NCBI GenBank assembly: GCA_030998225.1
Contig: JAPYXD010000475.1
Span: 992,001 to 1,056,000 of the forward strand
Length of the DNA: 64,000 nucleotides
Direction: 5' to 3'
Origin: Diplolepis rosae
Taxonomy: Eukaryota; Arthropoda; Insecta; Hymenoptera; Diplolepididae
The notes under the pieces: generated by a model
What the model was told of the DNA's origin: nothing
What the model saw: only the letters and a program-made list of their open reading frames with translations
Databases searched by the model: none
Translations under genes and position numbers: made by a program
Shown here: piece by piece, positions 34,285 through 45,002 of the stretch
How the letters are laid out: the number at the start of each line of letters is the position of its first letter
Numbering within the stretch: position 1 is the stretch's first letter

Positions 34285-34912
34285 CTAGGCACTTTCTTTT
34301 TTTTTGTAATGTTTTGAATCCTCAAGAAGGTTATTGTTTCTCATCGAATCCTTCAAGTAGTTATAGTGACACCGCAAACTACCAGAAGGTGCGACACTGA
34401 TTCCATTTTCACATCGATAGGGCGAGAAGTAAGTACTGTCTATTTCACGAATTCTTCGATAAACCAACTTAATTTATACAGCCAATCTTCTTCGTTGTAC
34501 ATAGGCATTTCATCCTTAGTTACTTCTTTCCAAAGTTTGCCGATAGCGTTAGGCTTTGTTTTAATTTTGCCTTTGACTGGTTGTAGTTTCCAATTTATAA
34601 AATCCGTATATAAATTAGTATTGTCTCCTGGTGTTTCCGTGATTTCTTCTTCCGTTTCTGTGGTTTCATTTTCTGATGGTTCTTTCATTCGCCTCGCGGT
34701 TAATTTGATTTTTTCTTTTAAAATTTCGTCTTTTGTTATTCGCGGCGTGTCGAATGTTTCTATTTCCGGTGACTGGTCTTCCAAGCTTGGTTTTTCTTCT
34801 TTAGTACTAATTCCGGTTTTTTCCATTGCTTCTTGTAATGTGTCCTTAGTGATGGGAAAAAGTCTGGATAGACAATCCGCTACTTTATTTTCTTTTCCTT
34901 TTACATATTCTA
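34285..34912 (-). pseudogene. Pol tail of the older gypsy (after RNase H), left of the young insertion
   Basis: Minus-strand continuation of the frame interrupted at 50264: YVKGKENKVADCLSRLFPIT (end of RNase H), then a linker rich in Glu/Thr (SLEDQSPEIETFDTPRITKD) and LYTDFINWKLQPVKGK, broken by a frame change near 34450. Integrase is not found below 34285; the element stops there. The young gypsy is inserted inside this frame with a TCTA duplication. Confidence 0.8.
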
Positions 34913-35401
34913 AGGGGTGGAATTCACGAATGCGAATTAATTAAATTAGCAACTCATGTTAGACTCAAATGAACCTTATCGGATACGACTTAAAATATAA
35001 GAAAATCAAAGAAATTAGGCTTATTTTTAAGGAATTTTGTAAAAGGCAAAGTTAATATGAGGACACCCGGTATAAACCAAAACAGCCCTCATGCTCTCTT
35101 TGTCTTACTCATAGAACATATGGGAGCCAAACCATATAAATACAGCGACAATTTTCATGGAAAATCAGTTCAACTTGGGCTTTAGCCCCATATCAAGCTT
35201 TTCAAACTTGTGTTACCAAGACCTCATCAACAAGAGAAAAATATTGTATCAGAACTTCTTCATAAAATAAATTCAAGTAAGCCAAAATTTGTTTATTTCT
35301 TTAATTCAATTTCCAACAATTTTTTTTCTATTTTCAATTTAAGCCGTTTAACGCACTGAAATTTAATCAAATAATTATATTAAACATTTCTTCGAATTAT
35401 T

Positions 35402-37208
35402 AAACATTGAGCAGATTATTAGTTCAGTGTTGGTGTATTTCAATTTAAACATTGAGCAGTATTAGTTCAGTGTTAAAGAATTAATTTGTTTATTTCAACT
35501 TTCAACTCAAACATTGAGCAAATTATTAGTTCAGTGTTAGTGTATTTGATTTTATTTCAACCTTCAATTTAAACATTGAGCAGAATTAGTTCAGTGTTAA
35601 AGAATTAAATCTGTTTATTTCAACTTTCAATTCAAACATTGAGCAAATTATTAGTTCAGTGTTAGTGTGTTTAATTTGTTTATATCAATCATAAATTTAA
35701 ACATTGAGCAAAATTAGTTCAGTGTTAATTTATTAAATTTGTTTATAATAAATTTCTTAATTCAAACATTGAGCAAAATTAGTTCAGTGTTAGTGTGTTT
35801 AATTTGTTAAATCAATTAATTTTTAAACATTGAGCAATTTATTTAGTTCAGTGAAGTTGTTTAATTTGTTTATAATAAATTTCTAAGTTTAAACATTGAG
35901 CAAATTATTAGTTCAGTGTTAGTGTGTTTAATTTGTTTATATCAATCATAATTTTAAACATTGAGCAAGATTAGTTCAGTGTTAATTTATTAAATTTGTT
36001 TATAATAAATTTCTTAATTCAAACATTGAGCAAAATTAGTTCAGTGTTAGTGTGTTTAATTTGTTTATATCAATCATAAATTTAAACATTGAGCAAAATT
36101 AGTTCAGTGTTAATTTATTAAATTTGTTTATAATAAATTTCTTAATTCAAACATTGAGCAAAATTAGTTCAGTGTTAGTGTGTTTAATTTGTTTATATCA
36201 ATCATAAATTTAAACATTGAGCAAAATTAGTTCAGTGTTAATTTATTAAATTTGTTTATAATAAATTTCTTAATTCAAACATTGAGCAAAATTAGTTCAG
36301 TGTTAGTGTGTTTAATTTGTTTAATCAATTAATTTTTAAACATTGAGCAATTTATTTAGTTCAGTGAAGTTGTTTAATTTGTTTATAATATATTTCTAAA
36401 TTTAAACATTGAGCAGAATTAGTTCAGTGTTAGTGTGTGTTTGGTTTGTTTATATCAATCATTAATTTAAACATTGAGCAAAAATTAGTTCAGTGTTAAT
36501 TAATTTAAATTGTTTATAACAATTGTTAAATTCAACATTGAGCTATTTAATTAAGTTCAGTGTTAATTGATTTAATTTGTTTATAATAATTTTTAAATTA
36601 ACATTGAGCTATTCGGTTAAGTTCAGTGTAAGTTGTTTCTTCTTTTCATGTTTCAATTTCAACATTGAGCAATTCAGTTCAGTGTTAATTGATTTAATTT
36701 GTTTATAATAATTTTTTAATTAAACATTGAGCAATTCATAGTTCAGTGTTTAGATATTTTGGTCGTGTACTTTTAAACCTTTAAACAAGCATTGAGCATT
36801 AGTTCGTTCAGTGTAAGTTTAATATATTCGGTTCATTTCAAGTTCTTAATTAAACATTGAGCAAGGGTTTCGTTCAGTGTCAGGTTACATCATTGGTTTA
36901 ATTTCAATTTTTCAATTTGAACATTGAGCAATTTCACATAGTTCAGTGTTCAGATATTTAGGAGAAGCACTTTGTAATTTTAAACAAACATTGAGCATTA
37001 GCGTCGTTCAGTGTTAGTTATTATCTTTGTTTAATTTCAAGTTCTTCAACTAGGACATTGAGCAATTCGCATAGTTCAGTGCCCAGATATTTAGGTTGTA
37101 TGTTTTGGAAACTTTAAACAAACATTGAGCATTATTTTCGTTCAATGTTAGTTTGTATTTTTGTTAACCTTAATCCTTTAGCATTGAGCATAATTAGTTC
37201 AGTGCAAG
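35402..37208 (+). repeat. Array of 29 ~65-bp units, each able to form the same RNA hairpin
   Basis: Each unit carries AACATTGAGC, a 6-16 nt variable loop and GTTCAGTGTT. As RNA the two arms pair over 10 bp including two G-U wobbles; the opposite strand would have A-C mismatches there. Spacers alternate in type (TTTATATCAATCATAAATTT versus TTTATAATAAATTTCTTAAT), giving a 130-bp higher-order repeat in the middle of the array. Towards the 3' end units diverge, but the arms stay conserved. The 3' LTR copy (48133-49808) has 27 units. Confidence 0.9.
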
Positions 37209-37237
37209 ATATAGTAAGATAGGTTTATTTGTCTTAC

Positions 37238-37280
37238 GAATGGAGCATTGATTCAAAGCATTGGTTCAATGCTATCATTC
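37238..37280 (+). repeat. Terminal hairpin closing the array
   Basis: GAATG + AGCATTGA pair with TCAATGCT + CATTC around a 14-nt loop. It resembles the array hairpins but with Watson-Crick pairs only. The same sequence is in the 3' LTR at 49839-49881. Confidence 0.8.
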
Positions 37281-37675
37281 AAGATAGACGTTCTCGAAAC
37301 GATTTTGGGACCCTATAAATATTTGCAAATTTTCTCAAGGGTCATTGACATGGTATATCAATCAGTTAGTTAACTGATTTTCACGCTGCAAACAGTTAGT
37401 TGAGCTTGCACCAAGTTCACTCAAACTGACTTGTTTAATCAATCAAATATTAGGGATTAATAGGTATTCTTATTTCGTTATTCAAAACGTTATATTGCGA
37501 CACGAAGGCGTTAGGGTTTTCTCGCTGATTTCGACTTAACGGGTTGATTTGCTTATTATTCTCTTCTCATAGTTAGGTCTGATTCCCAGGTTATAAAGCG
37601 CGAGCTTTGACCTAAAAATCATTTTGCATAGGACACTATTGCGTTTTCGGACGTAACATAGTAGTTTCTAAATTT

Positions 37676-37689
37676 TGGAGGCCCCGGGG
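37676..37689 (+). promoter_or_regulatory. Putative primer binding site
   Basis: TGGAGGCCCCGGGG lies 17 nt after the 5' LTR end. It starts with TGG, complementary to a tRNA CCA end. The exact tRNA is not assigned. Confidence 0.55.
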
Positions 37690-37897
37690 GGATAGCAGGC
37701 CTTTTTAATGTGTAGAGATATCGCGAATCACGGTTAATTTTCAAATCTAGCGATAATTATTTCAAGCTAGGCGAAAATCAAGGATTCAAATCCGTTTCGA
37801 CAGATCGAACTTCTCTTCGTTCAAAGATCTAGGATAATTTTTTTTTATTTCCTGTTACTGACCTTGGAAATAGACAAATGCGACCTCAAATTGCGAA

Positions 37898-38198
37898 ATG
37901 TTAAATGATTTAGAAATAACAGTTTCTGAGGTCATACTTTTCGAAAATCTCAAATTAACGGCCGAAAGATTGAACGACAGAAGATTTAGACGAAGATCGT
38001 TGGTCAACTATAGCTCATTTATGTAATAAAATTGAAAATTTAGAACGAAATTTTAAGGATTTGGAGAAGGAAAATAGAAACCTGAACAAAACAAATAAAG
38101 ATTTAACCAAAGTATTAGACGAATTAACAGAAAAATATTTAAGAATTACTGAAAATCAAAATAAAATATTAAAATCGTTGGAAATTTTAAAAATCTAG
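37898..38198 (+). CDS. Small coiled-coil ORF in leader, frameshifted
   Basis: ATG at 37898 (MLNDLEITVSEVILFENLKL). A shift to the next frame near 37972 leads into EDLDEDRWSTIAHLCNKIEN, a Lys/Glu/Leu-rich coiled coil ending at the stop at 38196-38198. About 100 codons in total. The upstream frame alone stops at 38023. It may be a real accessory ORF with one indel, or a leader peptide. It has no counterpart I know; a helical ORF beside the accessory-ORF remnant at 12.5 kb could be its equivalent. Confidence 0.45.
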
Positions 38199-38230
38199 TT
38201 AACACCCATAACCCACTATCTATTTTCTTT

Positions 38231-38242
38231 TACCTATTTCAG
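38231..38242 (+). promoter_or_regulatory. Candidate splice acceptor before the accessory ORF
   Basis: A pyrimidine-rich tract (TATTTTCTTTTACC) followed by TATTTCAG ends at 38242, exactly where the accessory frame opens without an ATG. An upstream exon ending in A would create ATG by splicing. Confidence 0.4.
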
Positions 38243-38856
38243 TGAATACTCAAAACGTACCTCCAAAGAAGGGTCATAGGCGCAACCCCTACAAGCATAC
38301 CCGGGCAAGACTCAGGAAACGGAGGGAGCTTTTACAACAAGAGTTTGATCGAGAAGGGTTCAACCTCATAGCTACGTGTACGGACGTGACCAAATGTCCC
38401 TCGTTGCGTACACTCAAGCTCAAACCACTCGAAAAACCGAAGCCTAGAATAGTTAACAACATAGTGCTAACAGAAAAGTACCAACTTCGGGACCTGGGGG
38501 ACAAAATCCAGGTCAAGCCCAGCAAGATCCCAACTGAACCACCTTTAATTTGTTTAATAACACCGCCACATCCTGGGATAGGGCAAGAAGCAGCTTCGGA
38601 TAAAACCTACCCCATCCCTGCAGTTAGAATCGTGTCGGTTGACAAAAAAAACAACTCGCCGCGACCTGTATTAAAATGCAGCGATTGTTTAATTAAACCG
38701 AAACGAGAGGCATGCATTCATTGTTTTAAAAAGAACTATTATTATACACCGCCGCCCGTTGCATATCGACAACGGAATGAAATTTGTAAAAAGGGTAATA
38801 ATGAATTGAGAGAAAGGCTAATAGATTTATTTGGAGAATCTGATATTTCAGATTAA
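38242..38856 (+). CDS. Accessory basic, cysteine-rich protein of the young gypsy (start uncertain)
   Basis: About 204 codons with no ATG at the start of the conserved frame (GTG at 38242), directly after a splice-acceptor-like sequence. The N-terminus is very basic (KKGHRRNPYKHTRARLRKRR), the middle is proline-rich, and a cysteine cluster CSDCLIKPKREACIHCF precedes a C-terminal acidic end (LFGESDISD). The cluster could bind zinc. A diverged copy at 12862-13210 has the same two landmarks, so the ORF is a regular part of this lineage. Function unknown; nucleic-acid binding is a guess from composition. A run of 14 A follows at about 38895. Confidence 0.65.
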   Translation: MNTQNVPPKKGHRRNPYKHTRARLRKRRELLQQEFDREGFNLIATCTDVTKCPSLRTLKLKPLEKPKPRIVNNIVLTEKYQLRDLGDKIQVKPSKIPTEPPLICLITPPHPGIGQEAASDKTYPIPAVRIVSVDKKNNSPRPVLKCSDCLIKPKREACIHCFKKNYYYTPPPVAYRQRNEICKKGNNELRERLIDLFGESDISD

Positions 38857-39028
38857 TGTTTTGTAATTTTATATAAATATATTCCTTGACTTTTAAAAAA
38901 AAAAAAAATTTTGAGTTTATTTAATTTAGTATCTAGAACACCTAATATACTTTACTGCATAAATCCTTAAAATTTAGTAACCGATTTCAACCTTCTTTCA
39001 AGTAGTCTTTTATTTTTAATCAAAATAT

Positions 39029-40480
39029 ATGAATAATCTAAGAATAACGCGTAGTCAAGCCAAGAGCGACGAAGAGCTTAGGAGAGAGGTAGAAGCGTTT
39101 GATCCTTTTACCCCTACTAGGTCGATTCCGCGCAGCAATTCGAGCGAAAATATCGAATCAAAAATCAATTTCGAATTAAAACGAAAGGATCTTAATACAC
39201 GAAAAGAGGTAATCTATCCAACTATTAACAGACCAACAATGGCAGCGCAAACGATACCTTTGAAGGATGCATTAACCGTGGTGCCAGAATTTAACGGTGT
39301 AAACATATCCTTAAGCGTGTTTTTGGAAGGGTGTGATGAGGCTAAGGAGATGATTTCGGCTGAAAACGAGGCGAATTTAACTAAATTGATCAGATCGAAA
39401 TTAACGGGCGAGGCGCGAAAGGCCATTTACGGGCAGGCTTTTGTCACAATCGACGGACTCAAAGATTTTATTAAGGCAATTTACGCGCCAGCAAAAACCG
39501 TCCATCAATTATTAGGCGAAATGGGTAGCGAATACCAAAGAGATAACGAAACTGTAATTTCTTTCGCTAATCGAATCCGTGATTTAGGTAGGCGGATCAT
39601 CGAGACTCAGAGAGTAAACACTGGAAATGTCGATGCAATCTTCAGGACGTCAATAGAAAACAATTCGGTAGAATGCTTTAAGAGGGGTTTAAAACCAGAA
39701 ATTGAACAAAGATTAGAGAACGCTGCGGATATGGAACACATAGTCCAGAACGCGATTAAAACAGAAAGATTAGTGGATGCCAGAAAAGCACTGAGACAAG
39801 AGAGTAAAGGAAAATTTGAAAATAAGGAGTTCAGACGAGGCACATACCTATCACAATTCCACAACTCGCGCGAAATGGGTGAAAACTCGCGAACAACTAA
39901 TATTCATACACCGATCATCTGCCACTATTGTGGTAAGCCAGGTCATTTAGCGAACAGATGTCGCCAAAAAATTAGCGGAATAAATTATGTCCAGGTTAAC
40001 TGCCAATTATGTAATAAGGAAGGACACTCCGCCAATCAGTGTAGAAACTTATCAAGGTGTCAACTCTGCGACAAACAGGGACATGTGGCAAAACAGTGCC
40101 ATTTTCAATCAAACACGTGCCAGATATGTAATAAGGCTGGTCATGTGGCAAGTCGATGTTTTCAATCTAACTCTGCGGCAAATAGGACAACCACCCAATT
40201 AGAAGCGAGGTCTCAGTTGACCTGCCAAATTTGTAGTAGAAGCGGGCATACTGCTGCTACTTGTAGAATAAAAATGGATAAAAGTTGCGCATATTGAAAA
40301 AATAATGGACATAGTATAGAAGACTGCCGCAAACGACAGTATAATGAGCGGATCAGGTCGGGAAACGAGAAAGGTCTTCCGAACACGAGCGCCGGAACGG
40401 AGACCTCACAACGTCAAGTGCGCTCAACCAATCTATTACAGACAGAGGACCCGATTTGCGAACTTTTGCCATTGGACTAG
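39029..40480 (+). pseudogene. Gag of the young gypsy: capsid plus CCHC knuckles, one TGA
   Basis: Structural protein that packages element RNA. ATG at 39029 (MNNLRITRSQAKSDEEL). The capsid-like core spans residues about 70-270 (VVPEFNGVNISLSVFLEG is typical of insect gypsy gags), followed by five intact CCHC knuckles between 39919 and 40270 (CHYCGKPGHLANRC, CQLCNKEGHSANQC, CQLCDKQGHVAKQC, CQICNKAGHVASRC, CQICSRSGHTAATC). A sixth is interrupted by TGA at 40295-40297, at the place of its second cysteine. The frame then stays open to TAG at 40478. The -1 frameshift signal lies between these stops, so the TGA would block Gag-Pol. Five or six knuckles is more than the usual one or two. Confidence 0.88.
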
Positions 40481-43400
40481 ACAAATCCATTGAGGCAATA
40501 CCATTCGTATCATTTAGGTATTCCACTCCAGAACGTCGAGTGCACCTAATGATAGATTCCGGGTCACAAGGAAATATAATCAAGGCAGAAGTACTTCCAC
40601 ACGATGTAAAAATAAACTTTTTAGATAAAATACAAATAAAAGGAATATCTAACGAAATTTTAGTTACCGTTGGTTCTACAAAACTAAAGGTTTTTAACGA
40701 AGTTATAAAATTTCATGTAATTCGAAACGAAATTCAAATCCCCTATGATGGCATCCTAGGCGTTGAATTTCTAAATGAACTCAACGTAGTAATGGATTTC
40801 CATTCTAAAACTCTGAACTTTAACAATCAAGTTATACCTTTTAAACAAGGCAATAACTATGATGATAATCATGAAGTCGATAGAATTATTAGTATCAACC
40901 TACATAGCCGTGAGCAATCGTTACCGTTTATCGACGTTGTAAATCCTCACCTAGAATATGTGGGACAATTTTTGTTAGATACAGGATCTGAAGGAAACTT
41001 AATCAAAATAAATTCTTTGCCAGCAGATTGCGAAATTACTAGCACTAATTGTATATTTTTGAAAGGGATTAATGGAGATATAATCCCCACATTAGGTTAT
41101 GCAGAAATTACTATTTTTGGATATACTGCTAAATTTCAAATAGTTCCAGGAGATTTCCCAATACCCAGTGAAGGACTATTAGGTGCAGAGTACTTTGAAG
41201 GATCTCGTGCTGTATTGGACTTTGGTAATAAATTCTTAAGAATCGGTGAAAAGAACTCATTATTTAGGGATCGAAAGCCGACATTTAAAAAGGATGAAAC
41301 TTCATCAGAGACTTTAGACTCAGAAGAAGGTAACGCTTTTTCCAGCAATGGTCAACTTGACGAATTCGAAAGCGAAGATGGAACTAGTCTTGGAGAACGG
41401 TATTATTATCAATACTCAGCCCAAACAGTCGCAGATGAACTAGGGATACCCGAACATACAAAATCTTCTATGGAAAATTACTCAGACTTGTTTACAATTC
41501 AGAATTTTAAGGAAAAGCAGACAGACTATCAAGATTCTGACAACGAGGATATAAAACCTCTACCTAAGACCCGAATAGATAAATTAAAAACGCTAATTAA
41601 AACAGATCATCTTAAAAAAGAAGAACAGGAACAGATGGATAAATTATTGATCAAACACTCAGATAGATTTCAGCTCGAAGGAGACGCCTTAACAGCTACT
41701 AATATAACAAAACATCGAATCTTAACGATCAATGACTATCCGGTTAACACAAAACAGTATCGGCTTCCTCACGCCTTGAGAGAAGAAGTAGATAAACAAA
41801 TTAGGGAACTATTAGAAAAGGGAGTAATTAGACCTTCAAAATCACCTTACAACACCAGTCTGTGGGTGGTTCCCAAAAACCCAGGTCAGGATGGTAAACC
41901 AAAGTGGAGAGTAGTACTAGATTTTAGACCTCTCAACGAAAAGACTATTCCAATGGCTTACCCACTTCCAAATATAACTGATATTTTCGATCAGGTGGGT
42001 AATAGTCGCTATTACTCAGTCATAGATTGTGTTACAGGCTTTCATCAAATTGCACTGGACGAAGCCGACGCACATAAAACAGCATTTTCAACTCCCAGTG
42101 GACATTTTGAATTTGTAAGAATGCCATTTGGTCTTCGAAACGCAGCATCAGAATATCAAAGGGCTATGAATATGACCTTTGAAGGTATGATTGGTAAAGG
42201 GATATTTGTGTATATAGATGACATAGTCATTTATGCAAAAACTCTAGAGGAACACGAAAAATTGTTCGATGAAGCAATGAGCAGGTTACGTAAGTATAGC
42301 TAGAAGTTAGAGCCAAAAAAATGCGAGATATTACAACGCGAAGTCACATATCTTGGGCATATTATCAGCGCCAGTGGATTAAATCCAGACCCCAAAAAGG
42401 TTGAAGCGGTAAGAAACTTTCCAAAACTCAAAAACGCTAAGGGCGTACGCCAATTCCTGGGTTTAGCAGGATATTACAGGCGGTTTATTAAAGATTTTGC
42501 AAAAATAGCAAAGCCATTGACTAAACTATTACAAAAAAATGAAACTTTTAACTGGACGAAGGATTCTGAAAACGCGTTTGAAAAGTTAAAGGAAGTATTA
42601 TGCTCGGCACCATTATTACAATCCCCTGACATGAGTAAACCTTTCTTAATAACTACAGATGCGTCTGGCTACGCGGTTGGAGGAATCCTATCACAAGGCA
42701 AAATCGGGAGAGACAAACCAATTGCCTATACTTCAAGAGTACTCAGGGGTCCAGAATTGAAGTATGACACCTATGAAAAAGAAGCGCTAGCGGTAATTCA
42801 TGCAGTGCGAACGTTCCGACCATATGTATTTGGTAGAAAGTTCACTATTGTTACTGATCACCAGCCATTAATATGGTTCAAAACAGCAGACTTGAACACT
42901 AGAGTTCAAAAATGGAGATTTAAGTTGTCTGAATACGATTACGAAATTATATATAAACCAGGGAAAATGAATGTGAATGCAGATGCTTTATCTAGAAATC
43001 CAGTAATAACCCAGCGCGTCAATATTGTTACTCGGAGACAAGCTCTGGAAGGAAACAGAAGCAGAGACAGAGGAATAGAAGAAAACAGCCAAAATATGGA
43101 ACCTACATTACAGAAAACGTCAAAACGAAAATGTAAGAAGAAAATAAATTATGCTGAAAGCGATGTTGAAAGTGACATCGAAGCTGCTACCAAGGTGCCT
43201 GAAAGGAGACCAACATTTAAAAATTACCAAACTAGTCCCACTAATGATGAACCAACTTGCAAACAACCAGAGATACTCGAACCTAACTACGATAACAGTA
43301 AATCAGAAACAGATTTTTCCTCCTCCGAAGATGAGAGTGAAGGGATAGTAGAAAACGAAACAATGAACAATGTAAACTATCGACAGGAAAACTTGACCAA

Positions 43401-44979
43401 CGATAATAATTCTGTGTCCGAAGAGGAAGAACCAATTCAAACTTCATTCAACCGAAACATAGTTGAAAGTAAGGAATTATTACAGTTTCGACGGGATAAT
43501 ATCACATACTTTGTAGCCAGTAACGGAGATCCATGTGATGAGGGATGTAGGACTCTCATAGAAGCGAATAAAATTCCCGCAAAACAGGCACTTCAAATAG
43601 GAAGCGTCAACGAAGCCAAAAGGATGAACAATAAATATCTTTTCGGCTTGTGTATACGAGGAGAAATTCCAGAATCACAAGAAATAATTAAGAATAACTT
43701 ACATGTAACTTTTAAACTTTTGCGTGAATCCTTGATAGCGAAGAAAATTAGAAAATTCAGCATAGCGAAAAGCTCTTATATAGAAAATATACCGTGGATT
43801 GATATAATAAAACTTATTAAGGAAATATTCGGGAACGACTCTATTAAAATAATCGTTTGTAAGGGAACCTTAGAATATGTAGTAGGTAGTAAACGCGATG
43901 ACATTTTTAGAGAGCTTCATAATTCGCCAATAGGAGGACATAGGGGGGTATCAAAAACCTTCAATAGAATCCGTCAAAATTACTATTGGGAGAACTTGAA
44001 GCAAGACGTGCAAAGACGAATACAACAATGTATACAATGCCAATTGAAAAAACTTGTTAGACTTAAAACTAGGCAACCTATGGTCATAACAGATACACCA
44101 GGAACGACCTTTGAGAAAATTGCTTTAGATATAGTAGGCCCTCTGCCTAAAACTAAAAATGATAATGAGTATATATTGACAATGCAAGATCAACTTTCCG
44201 AATTCTGCATTGCTGTACCATTACCAAATGCTTTAGCTACCACAATAGCAGACGCATTTATAAAGAATTTCATTTGCATTTTCGGAGCACCTAAGGTCAT
44301 TTTAACCGACCAAGGGCGAAATTTCCTTAGTAAATTGATTCAGAAAATAGCAAGAAGATTTAAAATAAAAAGAGTAAAAACCACTGCATTTCATCCTCAA
44401 TCTAATGGTTCACTTGAACGTTCACATCATGCATTGGGTGAATTCCTTAAGCAATATTCCGAGAAAGATTGCGAGTGGGATCAGTGGGTAGAAATTGCTA
44501 TATTCAATTATAATACGTGCATACATGAGGGCACGAAACATACACCTTTCGAAGTGGTTTTTGGTCGGTTAGCCAGATCACCTTCATGTGAACCACTCCG
44601 AGAGGACGATTTATTACCGACATATCAAGGGTATATAAAAGACTTGGTCACTCGCCTTACGGGTATAATAACAATAGTATATAACAATCTTGTAGAGGCT
44701 AAAACCCGGTCAAAGGGGTACTATGACAAAAATATAAATAGCACAAATTTTAAGGTGGGTGATTACGTCTTTTTGCTGAAGGGACCAAAACCCGGTAAAT
44801 TTGGGGATCATTATACTGGCCCTCATAAAATTTTGGAAGTAATAAACAAGAATAATATTAAAATTCAATTCAAGGGGAGCAGCAAGATAGTCCATGCTAA
44901 TAGACTCAGAGTATCGCATATTAACTGCGAAGTAAAAATTAAAAAGAAAGTAAAGAAAAAACATTCAGAAGATGAATAA
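40348..44979 (+). pseudogene. Pol: tandem proteases, RT, RNase H, integrase; one TAG
   Basis: Frame -1 to gag. Two aspartyl-protease domains in series: MIDSGSQGNIIK (DSG at 40555) with PYDGILGVEFL, and LLDTGSEGNLIK (DTG at 40978) with PSEGLLGAEYF. Then RT (WRVVLDFRPLNEKT, MPFGLRNAASEYQ, YIDD at 42211-42222), RNase H (TTDASGYAVGGIL, EKEALAVIHAV, TDHQPLIWF) and an acidic linker (about 43080-43480). Integrase has a zinc region HNSPIGGHRG...CIQCQ, catalytic DIVGPLP, TDQGRNFLS and SNGSLERSH, and a GPY/F-like YTGPHKIL end. A single TAG at 42301-42303, in the RT after YIDD, is the only visible break. All catalytic residues I can check are present. Confidence 0.92.
40360..40425 (+). promoter_or_regulatory. 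-1 ribosomal frameshift signal (slippery site + pseudoknot) between gag and pol
   Basis: G GGA AAC at 40360-40366 is in the correct phase of the gag frame (codons GGA at 40361, AAC at 40364). After a 6-nt spacer, GGTCTTCCG (40373-40381) pairs with CGGAGACC (40398-40405, one bulge). Loop bases GAGCGC (40387-40392) are complementary to GCGCTC at 40420-40425, giving an H-type pseudoknot. Pol is in the -1 frame and opens at 40348, just upstream. Confidence 0.8.
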
Positions 44980-45002
44980 TCAGATTCATGTTCTGATTAC
45001 AG

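Larger units (their letters stand above)
34913..37658 (+). repeat. 5' LTR of the young gypsy (lacks first ~523 bp of U3)
   Basis: Ends GGACGTAACA. It starts AGGGGTGGAATTC directly after the TCTA duplication, without the TGTTA expected. The equivalent full LTR, judged from the 3' side, begins TGTTACATCC at 47121 after AGGAGGGGGG. It contains the hairpin-unit array at 35402-37208. A TATA-like CCATATAAATACAG lies near 35135. Confidence 0.85.

Noticed and set aside
35402..37208. CRISPR-like regular array
   Set aside because: Units are imperfect ~65-bp repeats with related spacers inside a eukaryotic LTR, duplicated in both LTRs. No cas genes, and spacers are not unique.
38242..38244. GTG as start codon of the accessory ORF
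   Set aside because: GTG starts are not normal in animals; a spliced start or an upstream exon is more likely.
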